Part shown: piece by piece, positions 60,912 to 64,000 of the stretch
Position numbering within the stretch: the first letter of the stretch is position 1
Layout of the letters: each line of letters opens with the position of its first letter
NCBI RefSeq assembly: GCF_030696805.1
Contig: NZ_JAUYRO010000037.1
Span: 62,001-126,000, forward strand
Length of the DNA: 64,000 bases
Source of the DNA: Methyloversatilis sp.
Lineage (GTDB): Bacteria > Pseudomonadota > Gammaproteobacteria > Burkholderiales > Rhodocyclaceae
Reading direction: 5' to 3'
Program-made: the position numbers and the translations under genes
The notes under the pieces: model-generated
Database searches by the model: none
Told to the model about the DNA's origin: nothing
Seen by the model: the letters and a program-made list of their open reading frames with translations, nothing else

Positions 60912-61488
60912 CCGTACGCTTCATGCCATCCCTGGGTTTCTGGGGGTGTCTCTGGCGGGCCGTACCCCACCACTTCTGGGGTACCGAGGCCGGTCGAGCG
61001 TCCGCTGACTGATTTCTCCAGAAGGCACTGCCGACCTTGAAGAGACATTCACTGTCCCGACCTGGTCGCCACAAAGCAGTCGCTTGAGCAGCCATTCGCC
61101 GGGGCCATGCAGCGCCCTGTGCATGGCGACTGGTTAGAGGAGAGCTGCCGGGTCTGTGGGCACTCCGGTCCTGTTTGCCATGTACCGCCCCTCGGGGCTG
61201 AAGCGTGTAGCGGCAGGGGCGAACCCGAACACTACCCCAAGGGCTCCGGGCCACCGCTATGTACGGTAACGCACAGAGCGACCAACGCCACGCTACCGAG
61301 AATATGTGAGATTGTGTCGGCCAAAGTGTGGTTCCGGGCGCCGGGCGCAGTTTGCGCCTCAGTTCCCGCGCCATCAAACGGGCTTCCGGTCTGGTGGGTT
61401 GATGCCGCGGCTGATGTTCACAACCTCTGCACGCAGAGGGTACAGACGTTGTCACAGCGCTCTGCAGACCTCAGAAGTTCAAACCGGT
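60912..61488. other. Unassigned DNA between AbiE island and kaiC
   Basis: A 577-base stretch without a supported gene. A perfect hairpin GTACCCCA-N7-TGGGGTAC lies near 60960-60984. Frames in all directions give Cys/Pro/Arg-rich peptides without recognisable similarity. The base composition is similar to that of the island. It may hold a decayed gene or the kaiC promoter. Confidence 0.4.
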
Positions 61489-63243
61489 TTGACCACGGAA
61501 CCAACGACATTGAAGACCAATACGCTGTCCAGGGGCGGGAACTTGCCCAAGTGCCCCACCGGCATCGTTGGCCTTGACGAAATCACAGACGGCGGACTGC
61601 CTGCGGGACGGCCGACCCTCATCTGTGGCAGCGCAGGCTCCGGAAAAACCATGCTCGCGATGGAATTCCTCGTGCGCGGCGCGACGCAGTATGGCGAGCC
61701 CGGCGTGTTCATGATGTTCGAGGAGAACGTGGCCGAGCTGACGGCCAATGTCCGATCGCTCGGTTTCGATCTGGAGAAACTCGTCGCGCAGAAGAAGCTT
61801 GTCCTCGATCACGTCCACATCGAGCGCAGCGAGATCGAAGAGACCGGCGAGTACGATCTGGAAGGACTGTTCATCCGGCTGGACCACGCCGTCAAGTCCA
61901 TTGGCGCGAAACGCGTGGTCCTCGATACCGTCGAAGCCCTGTTTTCCGGCCTGCCCAATCACGCCATTCTCCGCGCGGAGTTGCGCCGTCTCTTCCGCTG
62001 GCTGAAGGATCACGGTCTGACGGCCGTCATTACCGGCGAGCGCGGCGAACAATCGCTGACACGCTACGGGCTGGAGGAATACGTCGCCGATTGCGTGATC
62101 ATCCTCGATCAGCGCATTCACGAGCAGATTTCCACCCGGCGGCTGCGCGTACTGAAGTATCGCGGCTCGGCTCACGGCACGAACGAGTATCCCTTCCTCA
62201 TCGGCGAACGCGGCCTTTCGGTGCTGCCGATCACTTCGTTGCGGCTCGACCATGAGGTCTCGGCGAAGCGCATCCCCACGGGCATTGCCCGGCTTGACGA
62301 GATGCTTGGCGGGCACGGCGTCTTTCGCGGCAGCAGCGTATTGGTTTCGGGTTCTTCGGGCACCGGCAAAAGCAGTGTCGGCGCCCGGTTCGCCGAAGCC
62401 GCGTGCCGCCGCGGCGAGCGGGTGTTGCTGTTCGCCTACGAGGAATCAAGCGCCCAGATCGTCCGCAACATGGGTTCCATCGGCATCGACCTCGGACTGT
62501 GGGTGAAAAAGGGCCTGCTTCAGATTCACTCGTCACGCCCGACGCTGCAGGGTCTGGAGCAGCATCTGCTGATGATGCACGACGCCGTGAGGAGTTTTCA
62601 CCCGAGCGTTGTGGTGGTCGACCCGATCAGCAATCTCACGCTCGACCGCGACGCGTCGGCAGTGAAGCCGACGCTGATGCGCCTCATTGACTTCCTCAAG
62701 CAGCAGCAGATCACCACGTTATTCACGAGCCTCACGGCAGGTGGTGGGGAGACAACGGAGAATTCGCAGCTCGGGGTCTCTTCGCTCATGGACACGTGGT
62801 TGCTGCTGCGCAACGTCGAATTCAATGGCGAACGCAACCGCACGATCTACGTGCTGAAGTCGCGCGGCATGGCACATTCGAATCAGGTCCGCGAGTTCGT
62901 GCTCAGTGACAAGGGGATTGAACTGGTGGATGTCTACCTCGGTGCCGATCGTGTGCTGACAGGGACGGCGCGCGTTGCGCAGGAAGAGCTGGAGCGCACC
63001 GCCGCCGCACGGCGCGAAGAGGATCATCAACGCAAGCTGAGTCAGCTTGCGAGCAGGCAAAAGGCGATCGAAGCACAGATCGCCGCGCTGCGCTGCGAGG
63101 CGGAAGTTGAATCCGCCGAGGTGGCCTTCAGCCTTTCGCGCGAGACGCTGCATCAAAGGACGGCGCAGCAAAGCACCGACGTCATGGCATACCTGCGCGG
63201 CGCCGACAAGACCGGCAGCGGCGGGAAGAAAGGAAAGCGATGA
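61489..63243 (+). CDS. kaiC: KaiC-like double-domain ATPase
   Basis: A 584-residue KaiC homologue with two RecA-like domains. The first has the P-loop [15 protein letters not shown] with [20 protein letters not shown] before it; the second has [20 protein letters not shown]. The CII segment aligned with the cyanobacterial phosphorylation pair reads [11 protein letters not shown], giving Ser431-Ser432 with a serine in the threonine place. Arg/Lys-rich helices at the C-terminus (about 500-584) form a likely coiled coil. The TTG at 61489 is preferred by comparison with KaiC N-termini; another in-frame TTG is at 61510, and the longer frame from 61306 looks like untranslated DNA. It overlaps kaiB by four bases. 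Confidence 0.82.
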   Translation: MTTEPTTLKTNTLSRGGNLPKCPTGIVGLDEITDGGLPAGRPTLICGSAGSGKTMLAMEFLVRGATQYGEPGVFMMFEENVAELTANVRSLGFDLEKLVAQKKLVLDHVHIERSEIEETGEYDLEGLFIRLDHAVKSIGAKRVVLDTVEALFSGLPNHAILRAELRRLFRWLKDHGLTAVITGERGEQSLTRYGLEEYVADCVIILDQRIHEQISTRRLRVLKYRGSAHGTNEYPFLIGERGLSVLPITSLRLDHEVSAKRIPTGIARLDEMLGGHGVFRGSSVLVSGSSGTGKSSVGARFAEAACRRGERVLLFAYEESSAQIVRNMGSIGIDLGLWVKKGLLQIHSSRPTLQGLEQHLLMMHDAVRSFHPSVVVVDPISNLTLDRDASAVKPTLMRLIDFLKQQQITTLFTSLTAGGGETTENSQLGVSSLMDTWLLLRNVEFNGERNRTIYVLKSRGMAHSNQVREFVLSDKGIELVDVYLGADRVLTGTARVAQEELERTAAARREEDHQRKLSQLASRQKAIEAQIAALRCEAEVESAEVAFSLSRETLHQRTAQQSTDVMAYLRGADKTGSGGKKGKR

Positions 63244-63524
63244 GCAAAACCGTCGCCTTCGAGCTGCGGCTGTATGTCGCCGGTCAGACCGCAAAGTCGA
63301 TTGCGGCCTGTGCCAATCTGCAGCGCATCTGCGAAACACACCTTGCCGGGCAGTACCGGATCGAAATCATCGACCTCATCAAGAACCCGAAGCTCGCAGC
63401 CGGCGACCAGATCCTCGCCGTGCCCACGCTTGTGCGCCGCCTGCCCAAGCCGATCACGAAGATCATCGGCGATTTGTCCGACGAAGAGCGTGTGCTCGTC
63501 GGTCTCGATGTGCGGCCGATATAG
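63240..63524 (+). CDS. kaiB: KaiB-family protein
   Basis: A 94-residue KaiB-like thioredoxin-fold protein. It reads [20 protein letters not shown], then [20 protein letters not shown] and [20 protein letters not shown], which are the family's core segments. KaiB binds KaiC and modulates its phosphorylation. The ATG overlaps the kaiC stop (ATGA). A second, longer KaiB-like gene follows 12 bp later. Confidence 0.88.
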   Translation: MSKTVAFELRLYVAGQTAKSIAACANLQRICETHLAGQYRIEIIDLIKNPKLAAGDQILAVPTLVRRLPKPITKIIGDLSDEERVLVGLDVRPI

Positions 63525-63536
63525 CGCTGACTGCTC

Positions 63537-63908
63537 ATGAGAAAGCAACCCTCGACCCTGCGCATGCCGCTCGGCTTTGAAGCTGCCGCTGCAAAGCTCG
63601 ACAGCGCGCGTTACGTCCTGCGGCTTTACGTCACCGGCACGACACGCAACTCCGAACGCGCCATCGTGAACATCCGCAGGATTTGCGAGGCGCATCTGCA
63701 AGGACGCTACGACCTGCAAGTCGTGGATATCTCTCAGCACCCTGCGCTGGCCGAAGGCGAGCAGATCATCGCCGCACCCACCTTGATCAAGAAGCTGCCG
63801 CTGCCGCTGCGGCGTTTCATCGGCGACATGTCGCAAACGGAACGCATCCTGCTGGGGCTCGATCTGCGCAAGGCAGGCGATCGGCTCACTACCGACGAAG
63901 GCCACTGA
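63537..63908 (+). CDS. Second KaiB-family protein
   Basis: A 123-residue KaiB-like protein with an N-terminal extension of about 22 residues (MRKQPSTLRMPLGFEAAAAK). The KaiB core reads YVLRLYVTGTTRNSERAIVN, then LQVVDISQHPALAEGEQIIA and APTLIKKLPLPLRRFIGDMS. It differs from the first KaiB at most positions, so this is an old duplication, not a recent copy. It is followed six bases later by a kinase-like gene. Confidence 0.85.
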   Translation: MRKQPSTLRMPLGFEAAAAKLDSARYVLRLYVTGTTRNSERAIVNIRRICEAHLQGRYDLQVVDISQHPALAEGEQIIAAPTLIKKLPLPLRRFIGDMSQTERILLGLDLRKAGDRLTTDEGH

Positions 63909-63914
63909 CCCGCC

Positions 63915-64000
63915 GTGCGCGCCAAAGCTGCCAGCGCCGCCACGCTCCTCGCGCAGAATGCCGAATTGCACGCCCGACTGGAGGCGGCGGAGGAAACGCT
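63915..64000 (+). CDS. Partial PAS-type sensor kinase, N-terminus
   Basis: The frame opens at a GTG six bases after the second kaiB stop and runs to the window end. The visible 28 residues (RAKAASAATLLAQNAELHAR, then LEAAEET) form a helix resembling the leader of PAS-domain sensor histidine kinases that often accompany non-cyanobacterial kaiBC sets. The rest lies outside the window, so the domain is not seen. Confidence 0.5.
   Translation, partial: MRAKAASAATLLAQNAELHARLEAAEET

Noticed and set aside
60751-61455. Minus-strand frame of 234 codons over the right repeat
   Set aside because: It reads the duplicated tRNA end and terminator (KKPRKTWSTGAF) and has no real domain.
61306-61488. Upstream extension of the kaiC frame
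   Set aside because: Codons 1-61 of the long frame are Arg/Cys-rich without similarity to KaiC; the TTG at 61489 gives a typical KaiC N-terminus.

Overview
The window is a high-GC chromosomal segment of a Gram-negative bacterium. The lpxA-lpxB-rnhB order, a lexA-imuA-imuB cassette, PEP-CTERM proteins, an RpfF-type enzyme and a KaiC/KaiB set all point to a betaproteobacterium, probably of the Rhodocyclales or a neighbouring group (inference from gene content only). Most of it is dense housekeeping and metabolic sequence. Two regions look accessory: a TIR/CHAT/hydrolase cluster at about 11.8-20.0 kb, and the DNA downstream of a serine tRNA at about 59.0-64.0 kb.

Region by region. 0-2.2 kb: the end of lpxA, then lpxB and rnhB, translationally coupled. 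2.2-6.0 kb: an arsenic locus. It holds a decayed permease fused to a thioredoxin-like domain, two small cupins on the minus strand, then arsR with a perfect operator palindrome, arsI (C-As lyase family), arsC and the efflux pump acr3. 6.1-8.3 kb: ahpC with a strong terminator, then ahpF. 8.4-11.7 kb: a CopD-like membrane protein, a SpoU/TrmH methyltransferase and a NarL-type two-component pair.

11.8-20.0 kb: a minus-strand cluster. In transcription order it encodes a possible 42-residue peptide, a membrane-anchored TIR protein, an 1882-residue protein with two alpha/beta hydrolase domains and a CHAT protease domain, an M15-type peptidase without a signal peptide, and a small protein resembling SLOG-type nucleotide sensors. 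It combines signal-making, lipase-like, protease and cell-wall-hydrolase modules and is the best candidate for an undescribed conflict (immune) system here.

20.2-33.0 kb: a deacetylase-family enzyme, an NfeD/SPFH pair, ETF-ubiquinone oxidoreductase, three copies of a short palindromic repeat, a nitronate monooxygenase, an aromatic/aspartate aminotransferase, uvrB, a lipoprotein esterase, an OmpR-type two-component pair and a spondin/PEP-CTERM protein. 33.2-43.5 kb: a DsbD-like reductase with a redoxin, an RpfF-like DSF synthase, a GspE-type ATPase, a FecR-domain protein, a MOSC protein, and lexA-imuA-imuB with a perfect SOS box.

43.7-58.9 kb: a second PEP-CTERM protein, a Bcp-type peroxiredoxin, slyD, galE, three pseudopilin-like proteins, a DUF456 protein, a YbdK-type ligase, a cation/proton antiporter, class I fumarase, a YqhA protein, acetyl-CoA synthetase and a two-subunit acetate-type sodium symporter. 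58.9-64.0 kb: tRNA-Ser(GGA). Its 3' end and terminator are repeated 1.8 kb downstream, bracketing an AbiEi/AbiEii toxin-antitoxin pair with its own palindromic operator. After 577 bp of unassigned DNA come kaiC, two kaiB-like genes and the start of a probable sensor kinase cut by the window edge.
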